64,000 nt of DNA from Mesocentrotus franciscanus (taxonomy: Eukaryota > Echinodermata > Echinoidea > Camarodonta > Strongylocentrotidae), in NCBI GenBank assembly GCA_037976565.1, contig CP137679.1, positions 27,091,539 to 27,155,538 on the forward strand. Direction: 5' to 3'. The notes under the pieces are model-generated. The model was not told the DNA's origin. It was given only the letters and a program-made list of their open reading frames with translations, and searched no databases. Positions 24,001 through 31,217 of the stretch are shown here, one piece after another. Numbering within the stretch: position 1 is the stretch's first letter; every line of letters starts with the position of its first letter. Both the position numbers and the translations under genes were made by a program.

Positions 24001-26866
24001 GATTTCAACGCAACCGAAATCGGGCTGACCAGATTAAATGGATCAAACAGAAATACGCATTTGTAAACCATTAAAACACTCCTAATAAATGGCAACACTG
24101 GTTAATTAACTATATTATTACAATTTGTTATTTTCAGTTTTCTTACTGAATACTGAATTTTCTTATATAACTGAAGATATGGCGTATATATTCAGTACTT
24201 AATGAACGCCATAAAACTACTACCAACAGCATCAGGGTCCTAGGGGGTAATACTCCGGGAGGTTATTGTCCTCGGTGTAATAGTCCACGGGGGAAAATTG
24301 TCCAAGGGGGTAATTTTCCGGGGGATGGGGTAATTTTCCTTGGGAGGGGGGTAGTTGTTGTCCTTGGGATGTAATTTTTCGAGGGGTAGATGTCATTGGG
24401 GGAGGGGGTCGATTTTTCAGGGGTAGTTATCCTAGAACCCAACAAGACCGATAAAAGACCAAGTACAGACCCAGTAAACAAGTTAAATTACCCCAGTGGC
24501 CCAAAACTGGTCGGTTTGAAGCTGATTTGGCGGTGTGACCGAGGCTTTAAAGACTGTCATTTTGTACAAATATTTATACTCACCATTGTGCATCAAGACA
24601 ACAGCTGAAGTCATACGTGTGGTTCCTTTATATTCGAAAGATGCATGGAATGCTCCTAATGCCTTGGTTTGATTAGACTGTTCGAAGATTAGCTTTCTTA
24701 TACGTTGACCTTCATTTTCTTTGTCGATATAGTTTGGGAGACGTGCAGTATCAATGGTCCGGATAATTCGGTCAAACGTGATAGTGTCTCTGATGCTTGC
24801 ATCTTTCTGTCCTATGTAGGCGCCGATATAATGATCACGTGTGTTTGGAGGATCCAGGAGGGGGTGATTGGTCACTAATGTCAGGTCTACGATGTTACCT
24901 AGAAGAAAGAAAAAACAATAGTCAATAATAGATGTAATAGCATGCACATCTCACCGGACTACGTAGACCAGAATTTAGGCTTCCAGTGCTGAATGAGGGA
25001 GTCATCTTTATTAGCATTCGACATAGGGCCTAAGCTAAATGGGAAGTTACATAGCAGCTAGTCTAAATCTTTCGTTAAAATGCTCACAAAAAGATGCATT
25101 AACCCACAATGGACGTATTAGAGTTAAGTACATGAATATTCAATACACCCGCCCCCTCCAAAAAAAAAAAAAAAATGCCTCAGACGTGGCTTAGTTATAT
25201 TTCATCGATGTTTGGTATCCCTCTTTATCTGTAGATACTCTCATGACCAATAATTTCTCTGCTTTTAGGTGTTTTTTCCCCCAGAGGTTTTTTCTTGTTC
25301 TAACTCTCAGATAAATGTTTTCATTTTGTCAACATGTTCAATAATCCATTTTTGATATTTATTCCGATATTTATTCAGATCTATACACGTTTTCCAAGCA
25401 TTTCACACGTTTAGCTGTTGGTAGGTCGGACAGACATATACATGTATATAATTAGATCAATTTAAATACCACAGCTACTATATAAATACACTCTACTGCA
25501 CAGTGATACAAACAAAAATCCTAACAGAGCTACTTTATAGACAAACAATCAAAACTATTCAAAAGCTCCTGAAAACAAGTGCGTCTTCAACAAGACTTTG
25601 AAGACAGCAACAGATACGGTTTTTCGTATGTTTAGTGGTGGGTTATTCCAAAACTTTGGAGCGGCGTAATTGAAAGCGCAATCTCCAAGAGTTACTTTTG
25701 TCTTTGTGTGAGGTAGCTTTAGAAAGCAGCTTGTCCTGTGTACTTCGTTTGATACGTGCATATGGATGTGATTTAAAAGACAAATAATGTTGGGCTTGAC
25801 CATTCAGTGCTTTGTAAACAACCAAAAGTATCTTAAATGCAATGTAACTTAACTCAAACAAGTGTACTAGGGGAACATTTTGAGGAATCGGACACAAGTC
25901 TTGCACATGCATTCTCAACACGCTGCGACTTGATTATTTGTGAATCTGGCAAGCCAAACAATAATCCGTAGCCTACTGTTAATAAAGGCATGGACAAGGG
26001 TTTCAGTGTTTCCCTGTATAAGTATCTACGAATGTGACGGAGATTGTAAAACATATAAAAGGCAGATTTGCATGAGTTGGATATGTTCCATGTTTAAACG
26101 AGAATCAATTAATAAACCCTACCTAACAACGCGTAATATATGCAATTTTGCATACTGATATATAATTATTCAGGTGAATGAATGATATGTATCAAGGAAT
26201 ACAAAAGGATGTATTTAAATACATTACGAAAATGGCTTATTGGGGGAAGCAACCTTCGTCTGCATTACCTTGTGTTATAAGAAACGCTTAGGACTTGTAA
26301 AATTTCACCACGGCACTGCTGTGTACTGAATTAAATACTGACACCGAGTTTATGTCCTCGAATTGTCAAAAAGTTGAAATCTAAACAGAAATTCAGATAA
26401 TTGTTTTCAAAAGAAATGTCACAAACTTGACTGTTAATGACTTTCACATCCTTAAAGTTTATACTATGCAAACCTCAATCTGGTTTCGAGCATTGAAATT
26501 TGAGCTTTTAACAGTGTCCAAGCTTATGATTTCTCTCTTGTTGCCACTCCTAGTGTGAAGTAAGGGTACGCAACACATATCCGGATGTATATACTGTAAT
26601 ATGTATAGACTTATAATGACTTTTAAAAGTGAAATTTGTTATGTTTGCTTTTTGTATGTTTCTTCTTATTCTTACAACATAGCTTATTGAATTTTTCTTA
26701 TTCAAGAATACTTTTTTTTTAATGAATGGAGGTTATGTACAAGGTACATCGTTTCATTAAGATAATAATTGGTAATTGTTAACTTACCATTACTTGTAGC
26801 AACTATGTGGAACAATACAAGCATGAGTCCAGAAAAGGACTTGCTCCAACACAGTAAGGACGCCAT
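2639..26866 (-). CDS. Tie/TEK-like receptor without a kinase domain (16 coding exons)
   Basis: The gene encodes a single-pass membrane receptor whose ectodomain matches the angiopoietin-receptor (Tie) family. Sixteen exons join with GT-AG borders (one GC-AG), and almost all are phase 1-1, as is usual for Ig, EGF and FN3 modules. The joined coding length is 3154 nt, or 3153 without one extra base in the first FN3 exon, giving about 1050 residues. Layout: signal peptide 1-24, N-terminal domain 27-131, Ig 132-213, EGF exons 214-355, linker 356-368, five FN3 domains 369-882, TM about 890-912, tail 913-1050. The Tie assignment rests on the EGF exons, above all the block FCLPDPFGCTC in the second, and on the DLTLVTNHPLL start of exon 2. 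Vertebrate Tie has three FN3 domains and a cytoplasmic kinase; here there are five and none. The tail ends in a stop after five YxN motifs. Exon coordinates are manual predictions; UTRs were not resolved. Confidence 0.85.
2725..2890 (-). repeat. 57-bp (19-codon) tandem repeat coding YENL motifs
   Basis: About three copies of a 57-bp unit lie within exon 16. Each codes a variant of TYENLADPHTNQDLNTDAQ. The period is a multiple of three, so copy number can change without breaking the frame. The last YENL is spaced 21 residues from its neighbour and belongs to a diverged copy. Confidence 0.85.
3107..3361. repeat. Direct repeat in the intron before the tail exon
   Basis: Two copies of about 100 bp (about 3107-3202 and 3258-3361) share AGTCCCAATAAAT, AACATGTCAACATGA and ATTAACATAATAAGTCTT. 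They look like a local tandem duplication with a period near 150 bp. No coding potential was seen. Confidence 0.6.
3562..3664 (-). CDS. Tie-like exon 15: transmembrane helix
   Basis: The exon has 103 nt, phase 1 in. It encodes IPSGSIATVIGSSVGA, then ILVIVIVIILIIIFCKRR: a long beta-branched hydrophobic helix followed by a basic stop-transfer. The donor chosen is AAG|GTTAGA (phase 2), the only sensible site that matches the phase of the tail exon. If unspliced, the frame continues with LEKHLALNLSL and stops after KSVWS at 3474-3476, a possible short isoform. Confidence 0.75.
3938..4116 (+). mobile_element. SINE fragment, 5' truncated
   Basis: It contains the SINE body seen elsewhere in the window (CTACATTTGCCACACTC, CCCAGGTGAGGTTAATGGGTACC, AAGCCGGGGTAA) and ends in ATTATTATTATCATTG. 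The tRNA-like head is missing. It lies in the intron between exons 14 and 15. Confidence 0.65.
4434..4509 (-). CDS. Tie-like exon 14: FN3 domain 5, end
   Basis: The exon has 76 nt, phase 0 in and phase 1 out, acceptor ACTATACAG, donor GTACG. It encodes VKAETIRGVGSSSPDPPLVK and ITSE, the last strand of the membrane-proximal FN3 and the juxtamembrane stalk. Confidence 0.78.
5041..5291 (-). CDS. Tie-like exon 13: FN3 domain 5, first part (GC donor)
   Basis: The exon has 251 nt, phase 1 in and phase 0 out. It encodes KPAPPIGVKLPSSDQDSI, then TVEWMSPNPPLGRIIGYYIV, then FIPDLQPDTNYSVQ. Reading on gives ASVVREGVF and a stop, so it must splice earlier. The site CAG|GCAAGT (5040-5035) is a textbook GC donor, and joining there to exon 14 gives NYSVQ-VKAETIRGVGSSS, exactly the FN3 strand F-G pattern. 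Confidence 0.82.
6034..6186 (-). CDS. Tie-like exon 12: FN3 domain 4, second half
   Basis: The exon has 153 nt, phase 1-1, acceptor TTTCCAG, donor GTAGG. It encodes YGLIPYSNYNIRIRAWNYEL, then AGLYGPAIWAQTDEA. L-x-P-x-x-x-Y-x-I-x-I-R-A is the strand E-F signature of FN3. The split of one FN3 over two exons repeats in FN3-5. Confidence 0.85.
7371..7508 (-). CDS. Tie-like exon 11: FN3 domain 4, first half
   Basis: The exon has 138 nt, phase 1-1, acceptor TTTTACAG, donor GTAAT. It encodes VPTGPPTNIQTTSTKR, then IVFNWEKPECGYRNGPISSY and EVMLSNY. It carries the PP-x-N start, strand-B tryptophan and the NGPI-x-x-Y loop-strand C of an FN3 domain. The fold is completed by exon 12. Confidence 0.85.
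   Translation of the reverse strand, partial: FLLVLQLISRPLPPRDAVLSSIGRNQNVVIGMDQSQATKLCSPII
8169..8428 (-). pseudogene. Decayed FN3 exon inside the Tie-like gene
   Basis: Translation in successive minus-strand frames recovers an FN3 domain: ATELIRKA, then IGTIGLTISWQPPSSSPCEP, then NGSTFTFNVLELCPNSEYM, then MVFVKGRTRSGYGDSDSQPF. At least three frame changes and in-frame stops separate these blocks, and the position expected for the donor reads GA rather than GT. A plausible acceptor (TCCTAG, 8430-8429) survives. Its neighbours join phase 1 to phase 1 without it, so loss of this exon is tolerated. Confidence 0.8.
8899..9204 (-). CDS. Tie-like exon 10: FN3 domain 3
   Basis: The exon has 306 nt, phase 1-1, acceptor AATATAG, donor GTATAT. 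It encodes SLTVQWSVPFHCNVDYYRLS, then CLSNLEYYATYNISIKAVVR, an FN3 pattern with four cysteines that could pair. It has sequons NVT, NIS and NVS. The domain is divergent at its N-terminal edge, where the usual proline is not evident. Confidence 0.82.
9682..9999 (-). CDS. Tie-like exon 9: FN3 domain 2
   Basis: The exon has 318 nt, phase 1-1, donor GTAAG at 9681-9677. It encodes APSTITNVRVNPESTS, then FTWRPLNCRNVNGVHWYYY, then FNGLEACTMYELNINAGNRD. The tryptophan of strand B, the YYY strand C and the L-x(6)-Y-x-L-x-I strand F identify an FN3 fold. It ends EVP, the usual hinge to the next FN3. Confidence 0.85.
10509..10809 (-). CDS. Tie-like exon 8: FN3 domain 1, with one extra base
   Basis: Acceptor TTTCCAG and donor GTGAG bound a 301-nt exon, one base more than the 300 expected for phase 1-1. 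The first part reads PASVEALQMSPSTTQIEVSW and the later part IIRYSLYQKLACQSPE ... LVGLEPYSRYQVTVTAVNGAG, a typical FN3 pattern. The frame switches near 10728-10740, around CTAGTCAATGGCC, where one surplus base explains both the length and the shift. It may be a sequencing error, an allele, or a disabling mutation. Confidence 0.8.
10975..11150 (-). repeat. CAGTGGCGGATCCAGG-family repeat
   Basis: Read on the minus strand it begins CAGTGGCGGATCCAGGGGG and runs through G-rich and A-rich segments. The same start occurs at 23721 on the plus strand and partly at 29920-29985, 32585-32720 and 33540-33600. It is a dispersed, probably non-autonomous element. No transposase is visible. Confidence 0.6.
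11396..11910. mobile_element. MITE with TTAA target duplication, copy 1
   Basis: The ends are AGGTACTATGTCCC and GGGACATAATATCT, imperfect inverted repeats, flanked on both sides by TTAA (11392-11395 and 11911-11914). TTAA duplication is a hallmark of piggyBac- and Kolobok-type elements. There is no long open frame. A second copy lies at 53393-54060. Confidence 0.78.
12122..12160 (-). CDS. Tie-like exon 7: 39-nt microexon linker
   Basis: The sequence has a strong polypyrimidine acceptor (TTTTTTTTACAG) and a donor GTAAG (12121-12117). It is 39 nt long and phase 1-1, so it can be included or skipped without changing the frame. It encodes RSSPIQDVDDDS, an acidic linker between the EGF block and the FN3 block. 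Transcript data are lacking, so inclusion is inferred from splice sites and phase. Confidence 0.55.
12161..13092. other. Intron, nothing recognised
   Basis: Intron between exons 6 and 7. I looked for a second Ig exon, which vertebrate Tie has after the EGF block, and saw none here or in 10810-12121. Confidence 0.4.
13093..13230 (-). CDS. Tie-like exon 6: third EGF module
   Basis: The exon has 138 nt, phase 1-1, acceptor TTTAAG, donor GTAAAG at 13092-13087. It encodes ECNPGTYGADCLQECHC, then CSKDTGECMDGTACQEGW and TGVNCQ. This matches the spacing of Tie EGF-3 (C-x-PG-x-YG-x-DC), with nine cysteines in all. Confidence 0.85.
13976..15202 (+). mobile_element. LINE 3' fragment (reverse transcriptase, CR1/Jockey-like)
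   Basis: The fragment encodes the RT catalytic region GPLLFLIYINDIV ... FADDTTIL, then LNINLEYVYEWLVCNKLSLN and a thumb domain ending FKRLYKKHLLSLYNT at 14897. Frame breaks occur at an A-run near 14095 and at 14520. The 3' end carries AAATAAATAAATGTCAATCA repeats (about 15173-15202), a typical LINE tail. It is 5' truncated and dead, inside the intron between Tie-like exons 5 and 6. Confidence 0.82.
15300..16140 (-). mobile_element. LINE 3' fragment, decayed RT
   Basis: On the minus strand, broken frames recover GDDTSVFLFDNNINNL and NSWLMFNKLVVNT (RT palm), and SALHSYNTRSSSNFHL (thumb). It lies tail-to-tail with the LINE fragment at 13976-15202. There are many stops. Confidence 0.65.
16145..17290. 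other. Intron, nothing recognised
   Basis: AT-rich intronic sequence with no coding or repeat family that I recognise. Confidence 0.4.
17294..17449 (-). CDS. Tie-like exon 5: second EGF module (Tie-diagnostic)
   Basis: The exon has 156 nt, phase 1-1. The acceptor is preceded by a long pyrimidine tract and CCTAAG; the donor is GTACT at 17293-17289. The protein contains SPGCRGKLFCLPDPFGCTC followed by AAGFMGINC. The FCLPDPxGCxC block is shared with EGF-2 of vertebrate Tie receptors and is the strongest single family marker in the gene. The first two cysteines expected near NRFGQDG are missing, so the disulfide pattern is altered. Confidence 0.85.
17729..18228. other. Assembly gap of exactly 500 N
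   Basis: A run of 500 N lies in the intron between Tie-like exons 4 and 5. GCATTGC occurs on both sides of the gap, which suggests the two contigs may overlap or that the gap length is a placeholder. The flanking exons join in phase without it. Confidence 0.95.
18503..18562. repeat. (TG)n microsatellite
   Basis: An interrupted GT run in the intron before exon 4. Confidence 0.85.
18692..18823 (-). CDS. Tie-like exon 4: first EGF module
   Basis: The exon has 132 nt, phase 1-1, and is too short to stand out as an open reading frame. It encodes GCPAHRWGSECEHTCTDC, then LNGGKCDADSGECVCPPGF and NGTTCEH. This is a full laminin-type EGF pattern with eight cysteines and corresponds to Tie EGF-1 by order and by the WG-x-x-C start. 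The donor is GTAGG at 18691-18687. Confidence 0.88.
19289..19534 (-). CDS. Tie-like exon 3: Ig domain
   Basis: The exon has 246 nt, phase 1-1, with acceptor at 19536-19535 and donor GTAAG at 19288-19284. It encodes residues 132-213 with an Ig-like pattern: LTVHVGEIVTFAA, then RWWFNGDG, then LTLKNVQLNQTGVYKCFAG. The tyrosine-corner DxGxYxC appears as QTGVYKC. The usual first cysteine of the Ig disulfide is absent (TFAAV), as in the second Ig domain of vertebrate Tie2, which supports the family assignment. Confidence 0.85.
19890..20160 (+). mobile_element. SINE copy, decayed
   Basis: It resembles the tRNA-SINE body: CACGGCAATG, AAGACATTAATCTACATTAG, GGGTTATGGGTACC, and a 3' end with ATTATTATATTA. 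The head is lost or diverged. Confidence 0.5.
20283..20508 (+). repeat. Tandem 111-bp repeat at LINE 5' end
   Basis: Two adjacent copies share AGTCAATAATCTGGTCCCTG and TTTGGCTGTGCATGCTG, with AGTCAATAAT starting at 20294 and 20405. Repeated 5' monomers with internal promoters are known in some LINEs; here that role is an inference. Confidence 0.8.
20283..23705 (+). mobile_element. LINE with zinc-knuckle ORF1, endonuclease and RT remnants
   Basis: A decayed non-LTR retrotransposon in the intron between exons 2 and 3. The 5' end has a 111-bp tandem repeat. An ORF1-like part ends with two zinc knuckles (CFKCQRIAQCKSKPRC, CVRCGEMHY). An endonuclease start follows (NILQWNAQGIKGHG, ICMQETWLL), then RT blocks (FLDVTKAYD, QQGNALCPIVFNIM, LFADDCAIW). 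Frames are broken many times. Zinc knuckles in ORF1 plus an APE-type endonuclease point to the Jockey/I group; the clade is not fixed. Confidence 0.8.
23721..23890 (+). repeat. CAGTGGCGGATCCAGG-family repeat
   Basis: It begins CAGTGGCGGATCCAGG and carries a G run, GAAAATCGCCGACC and a T run. It abuts the broken 3' end of the LINE at 20283-23705, so it probably inserted into that element. Confidence 0.6.
24236..24435. repeat. G-rich degenerate array
   Basis: About ten variants of a GGGGGTAATTTTCC-like unit with irregular spacing, just 3' (in gene sense) of Tie-like exon 2. No coding potential. Confidence 0.6.
24584..24898 (-). CDS. Tie-like exon 2: N-terminal Tie-type domain
   Basis: The exon has 315 nt, phase 1-1, with acceptor TTCTAG at 24899-24900 and donor GTGAG at 24583-24579. 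It encodes residues 27-131, starting GNIVDLTLVTNHPLL, which resembles the start of mature vertebrate Tie2. The segment contains no cysteine, so if it is an Ig fold it lacks the disulfide. An NQT sequon is present. In Tie receptors this membrane-distal part helps build the ligand-binding head; binding here is not established. Confidence 0.8.
25555..26054 (-). mobile_element. LINE 3' fragment (RT thumb, CR1/L2-like)
   Basis: Broken minus-strand frames recover NLRHIRRYL, LLFGLPDSQI, VENACARLVSDSSKC, FKILLVVYKALNGQA and DCAFNYAAPKFWNNPP, ending FKVLLKTHLF. This is the C-terminal region of LINE reverse transcriptases. It lies in intron 1 of the Tie-like gene and is inactive. Confidence 0.8.
26788..26866 (-). 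CDS. Tie-like exon 1: start codon and signal peptide
   Basis: The exon has 79 nt, starts at ATG (26866-26864) and ends AATG|GTAAG, phase 1. It encodes 26 residues beginning MASLLCWSKSF, with a hydrophobic core GLMLVLFHIVA followed by small residues, a normal secretory signal peptide. This start was chosen because it gives the signal peptide and because the phase fits exon 2. The 5' UTR and promoter upstream were not identified; a (TA)n run lies at 26959-26978. Confidence 0.8.
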
Positions 26867-29140
26867 AGTACGTAGGTGAACACACTAGTAAAGGAGTAGG
26901 AGTAGGAGGAGTAAAGGAGTAGTGTTTTTCTTTGTTCACAAAATTTAGTCTTAGGCCTATATATATATATATATATATCTTGGATATAACTTGTTGCCAC
27001 TCATAAAATGGAGTTTTCCAATATTCAATCATCCAACAAGAAGAAAGGTTCGGCCGAGCTTAATTTTGCACCACTGGTGATTTTGTCGTATTTCTCTCCT
27101 AGTACAGACAAAATACCAAATTTAAGTCAGGTCTATACCTTAGGTGGTGGTCCTAGACAGTACTTTCTGCAAACAACTTCAATCATCGACAACAGCCCTT
27201 TGCCAAGACTAGACAGCACAACGTTTCCTCCTCGTCTCACAATTCAAATTCAGATATGTTGTGATTTCCTTGTGTTGGAAATCCGTCTATTGGGGTCACG
27301 GAAATCTTTTAAAGCATATAGCGACGTGGTAATCACTCAAATGCGATTCAAACTACATGTACGTCATATATCCAGACAGCTAGTATGGAACAACCAGAAG
27401 CGTGCTCCGATAGATTGTGTCTGATCCCTGCTTTGCAGCTAGAAGTTTGACCTCATCCAAAGGGGAAAATACTACAACGATACCGGGTATCAAGGCGGAA
27501 GCTATACAGTAACTGGATAACAAGTTTATATCGAAACTATTTTTCTTCTTATTTGAATTAAGCTTGTAAAGCCCCCATCACACCAAACTAGTTTTCAGTC
27601 TGTAATACGATCCTAGTTCGTTCATAAACAGTCCTCAATACGTCCATCTCGTCTGTACCCCCTTGTACCGGTTCTTAACTAGTTCTACCTCGTTCCCAAT
27701 ACGTCCAAACCCATTCTAACTAGTTCGCAACTTGTTCTAACTAGTTTGTAACCCAACCACCTCGTTCAGAGACAGTTCAACTCGTCCTCATCTCGTTCTT
27801 AGTGCGTTCGAATGCGCTCCTAGAGCGTGTGCAACCTCGTCCTGGCTCGAGGGCTATTAAAACCCAGTACTTAAAACGAGATGGACGTTAGTAAGTCAAC
27901 GCAGTGTATACACTGTTCATTCGGCATTCACTTTCAGTACGCTGTCAGCCTCACACGTCGCGTCAAAGACTGCGCAAATCGCTGACGGAGTCTTACGCCA
28001 GTAAATGACGCATCGCGTGAAACAGACATATTGCTGTAGGCAACTGGTCCACGTGCCTCTAATTCAACCCATTCTTTATATTGTATATTCTGCATTCACT
28101 GTTTTGTGCGATGTCAATTTCACATGGTGCGTCAAATACTGCGCCAGTCACTGACGCAGTCTTACGTTAACAAATAACGCCTAATGCTTATTAAACAAAA
28201 AAGTTGCATTGAAAAAAATCGAATTACCCATGTTTAAATAATTATGTATGTGTATCTCGCCTTCGTAGTGAAGCTTAAGGTGACCAAACCCACAAACCAA
28301 ATTTAACATTACACTGCCTTCAGTAAATGGCCAATAATTTACTTGTTTTTGGAGTCGGTTAGGCTGTGTGGCTGAGGTCTTACTGCGCGTAACTTCGATG
28401 TGACCTAGGTATTAGCGGTTTTATGACTGATTTGAGTGCTCGGAGAATTGAGATCGCTGTGATGAGATTTTCCCGCCTTGACATGAATTGTCCTTCCAGA
28501 ATCATGAAACATTCATGGTAGTGTTCTCATGGATTGTTGCTTCTAATTTTCCCCATGATTTCAAATGATATCTTGGTTTCTCCACACCCCTTACCTCGAT
28601 AAAGAGTGTACAGGGAAAGGAGAATTTTAAATATCGAATCACATAAAATGTGATATTTTTTCAACCAGAACATTTGGTATAAACGAAGTATTATTGATAT
28701 GTTATGTAAAACTTTTCATCATATTACGTGAAAGGTGGATATTATCCCCATTGCATAATCTATCAAGTTGTTCCAATTCCTGTGTAATAAATAAGTAGCA
28801 CATGTGTGTGTGTGTGTGTGTGTGTTCCCACTTTACGGTAAAAAAATAAACATGTCTCCGATTTTCACTCAATGTAAGTATGTGCCTGTGCGCGTGTGTG
28901 TGATGGGCGGAGTAGTTTTAATTGGTGTGTGCAGTTTACTTTTTAACTGGTTTGACGACTTGTGAATGTAGTTGTATTTCATGCCAATCGAGTGCAAATA
29001 TACTTGAGGCGTTATCAAAAGAAGATAATAAAGTTTAATAATCATGTACCCTTATATCGGTGTTTACTCTCTTCAGAGTTTAAAAGTTTGACTTGCATTG
29101 TCGCACAAACTTTGCAAATGCTTTAAAGAGTTTGTAAGGT
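26867..29140. other. Upstream region of the Tie-like gene
   Basis: It should contain the promoter of the minus-strand receptor gene, but no TATA or initiator element could be assigned. It contains a (TA)n run (26959-26978), a 138-codon plus-strand open frame (27008-27424) of no recognised family, a degenerate ACTAGTT/CTCGTTC array (27575-27850), two diverged copies of a GCGTCAAA-TACTGCGC block (about 27900-28190) and a (TG)n run (28806-28825). Confidence 0.4.
27575..27850. repeat. Array of ACTAGTT and CTCGTTC motifs
   Basis: ACTAGTT occurs at 27587, 27678, 27719 and 27740, with many CTCGTTC/CTCGTCC/GTTCTTA variants between. The stretch has CCATCACACC near its left end. It looks like a non-autonomous element made of degenerate short repeats; no matching right end was found. 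Confidence 0.5.
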
Positions 29141-29142
29141 TC

Positions 29143-29390
29143 ACTACACTTGCTGCAAACCGCCGAAGATGGCGTTAACTCGTACGCCCAGCTTATTATG
29201 GCCGGTTCTTACATTTTATCTCTATAATATTCCCTACACTTGCTGCAAACCGACGAAGATGGCGTTTTCAACGAACCCGTACGCCCAGCTTAATCTTGCT
29301 GGTTCTTATATTTTTATCTCTTTAATATTCCCTACACTTGCTGAAAGCCGCTGAAGATGCCGTTATCACCGAACTCATACGCCCACGCAC
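29143..29390. repeat. Tandem repeat, period about 100 bp, 2.5 copies
   Basis: Copies share CTACACTTGCTGCAAACCG, GAAGATGGCGTT and CGTACGCCCAGCTTA. The repeats diverge by a few percent to about 15 percent by eye. Confidence 0.75.
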
Positions 29391-29580
29391 TTCATGTACT
29401 CGACCGTTAGGATCCGGGATTGAAATTGAGTAAATATCAATGATCTGTTTCAAAGTCCTTGCTGGTCTAGTATGCATACTCACACGTTAGCTGACGTGCC
29501 AATTATGAGCTGTATTGAAGTTCCACTTCACATGCTTATGGTGTATCAAGTTGATTAGTCATATTACGGTCCATGTCGCA

Positions 29581-30065
29581 TACAGTGAACAACTAAATTA
29601 TTCATACCCCTGGAAAATTTGATATTTCTGGGTTGTTTTTTGTAACTCAAGAATTAAAGGTCAACTGGTTGAATTGGGCCTTTTTTAATGTAACAATTAA
29701 TATGTGACATTCTCACGAAACATAAATTGGGACAAATCTTTTGTTCACATACTTAAAACTTACAAAAACTTGGTAAGGGTACGAATGATTTAGTCGTTAC
29801 TGTACATATGATCATAAAATGAAAGCTACATAATTTTCAGGGAAATCTAATCTCGCCATCTGATTTTTATAAAATAAAACAGTCAAAATAAAGAGAGAAA
29901 ATATTCTTCTAAAATTTTCCGGGGTACGATCCCCTCTAAAAATTGAGGGGGCCTGGACCGTCCCCCGGGATCACCGCCCCTGATTGGGACTAATAATTTG
30001 TTCACATACTTAAAAATTACAAAACTTGGAAAGGATACGAATGTTTTAGTTGTTACTGTACATGT
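29581..30065. mobile_element. Tc1-like terminal repeats (short non-autonomous copies)
   Basis: TACAGTGAACAACTAAATTA at 29581 is followed by TTCATACCCC; its inverted counterpart ends TAGTCGTTACTGTA near 29807, giving a 227-bp unit with TA at both ends. A second right-end copy follows near 30030-30062, and a well-conserved one at about 34593-34625. The end sequence and TA target resemble Tc1/mariner elements. No transposase frame was found. Confidence 0.6.
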
Positions 30066-30180
30066 GGACATAAAATAAAAGCTACATAATTTTCGTGGAA
30101 ATCCAACCTCACCATCCGATTTTCATAAAAGAAAACATAGTCAAAATAACGAGAGAAAAGATTCGTCTAAAATGCGATAA
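29727..30180. repeat. Direct repeat about 260 bp apart
   Basis: The blocks at about 29727-29919 and 29984-30180 share GTTCACATACTTAAAA, AAAAGCTACATAATTTTC (with minor changes) and AGTCAAAATAA. Between them is a GC-rich segment (29920-29983) of the CCCCC/GGGGG repeat family. Confidence 0.65.
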
Positions 30181-30823
30181 AACGAATGGAAAAGATCCCA
30201 TTTCCCAGAAACAAGCGTTCTCCTTAAAGGACAAAGGGTTCAAAGTCAATTATTTGTGTCTAAAATTCAAGGGAATGAAACCCAACAAACAATAGCTGGT
30301 ACCAGTCGTAATCAAATTAAGAAAATCTTGAAATTATGCCTATTTGATTACTTAGCCGATAAATCAATCTCTCTCAACATTTTGCAGTTTCCTGGCTAGC
30401 CATTCTCCCATGGGAATCATCAAATTGGGGTTCACTTGAATACCAACGTATACCGGCCTAGTTGCGTTGAAATTAGATAATCAATGAATTTGATCAGCTT
30501 ATAAAAAATATATAGTAGTATGCATCTAGAATAAGGGACATCATACAAAGATGCACTATAGGGGAAACAGATGAATCTATTTATTCGTTAAAAGAGGGCG
30601 GTAGGTGGAATAGAGGGATATACATGTAGTGAGGGAAACAGTGGGGGTGCTCGTTGGTTGAGTAAAGATATGTCTAGGTCATGAGAATATATGCCGGAAA
30701 CTCTGAAATAGCACCGTCATACTACGAAAAATTCAAAAGGTATACATCAATACTTGAAGGCGAAACTAATCAACAATTGTGTAATATATAAATTATACAG
30801 ACCCCCCCCCTCCAACTCCACCT

Positions 30824-30855
30824 CTCTCTCTCTCTCTCTTTCTCTCTATCTCTCT
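30824..30855. repeat. (CT)n microsatellite
   Basis: A pyrimidine run of CTCTCTCT with few interruptions. Confidence 0.85.
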
Positions 30856-31080
30856 TACATACGCTCAAGGGCTTGCTCTGACTGGATGATCGAGATATGA
30901 TTTTAGATAATGTTCCTGTCTACCTAGGGAAGATAAGAGCAAGTCGTTATTCAATCATGACAGAACAAACAAACACTTCATATATTAGACCCCCTGGACT
31001 CAATATTGATAACATATTAAAAACAATCATTGTTCTAAATGAAAAATACTCATGCAGAACTATGGTAACTATGCCGGCCT

Positions 31081-31217
31081 GGGGCCCGTTGCATAAAACT
31101 TACCATTGATGGTAACTTTGCCATCAATGGCAACTACCATGGTAACAGGGTTTAACAGCCACTCAAAATTAAGGTTTAAAAAAGGTCAAAAGTAAAAAGT
31201 TTTATGCAACGGGGCCC
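31081..31217. mobile_element. 137-bp MITE with GCCCGTTGCATAAAACTT ends
   Basis: The left end (31081-31101) and right end (31197-31217) are near-perfect inverted repeats containing CCGTTGCATAAAACTT. The interior has a second palindromic layer (ACCATTGATGGTAA, GCCATCAATGGCAA). It is too short to code. Confidence 0.75.

Noticed and set aside
27008..27424. 138-codon plus-strand open frame just upstream of the Tie-like start
   Set aside because: No recognisable domain, no promoter or splice support, and composition like the surrounding DNA.
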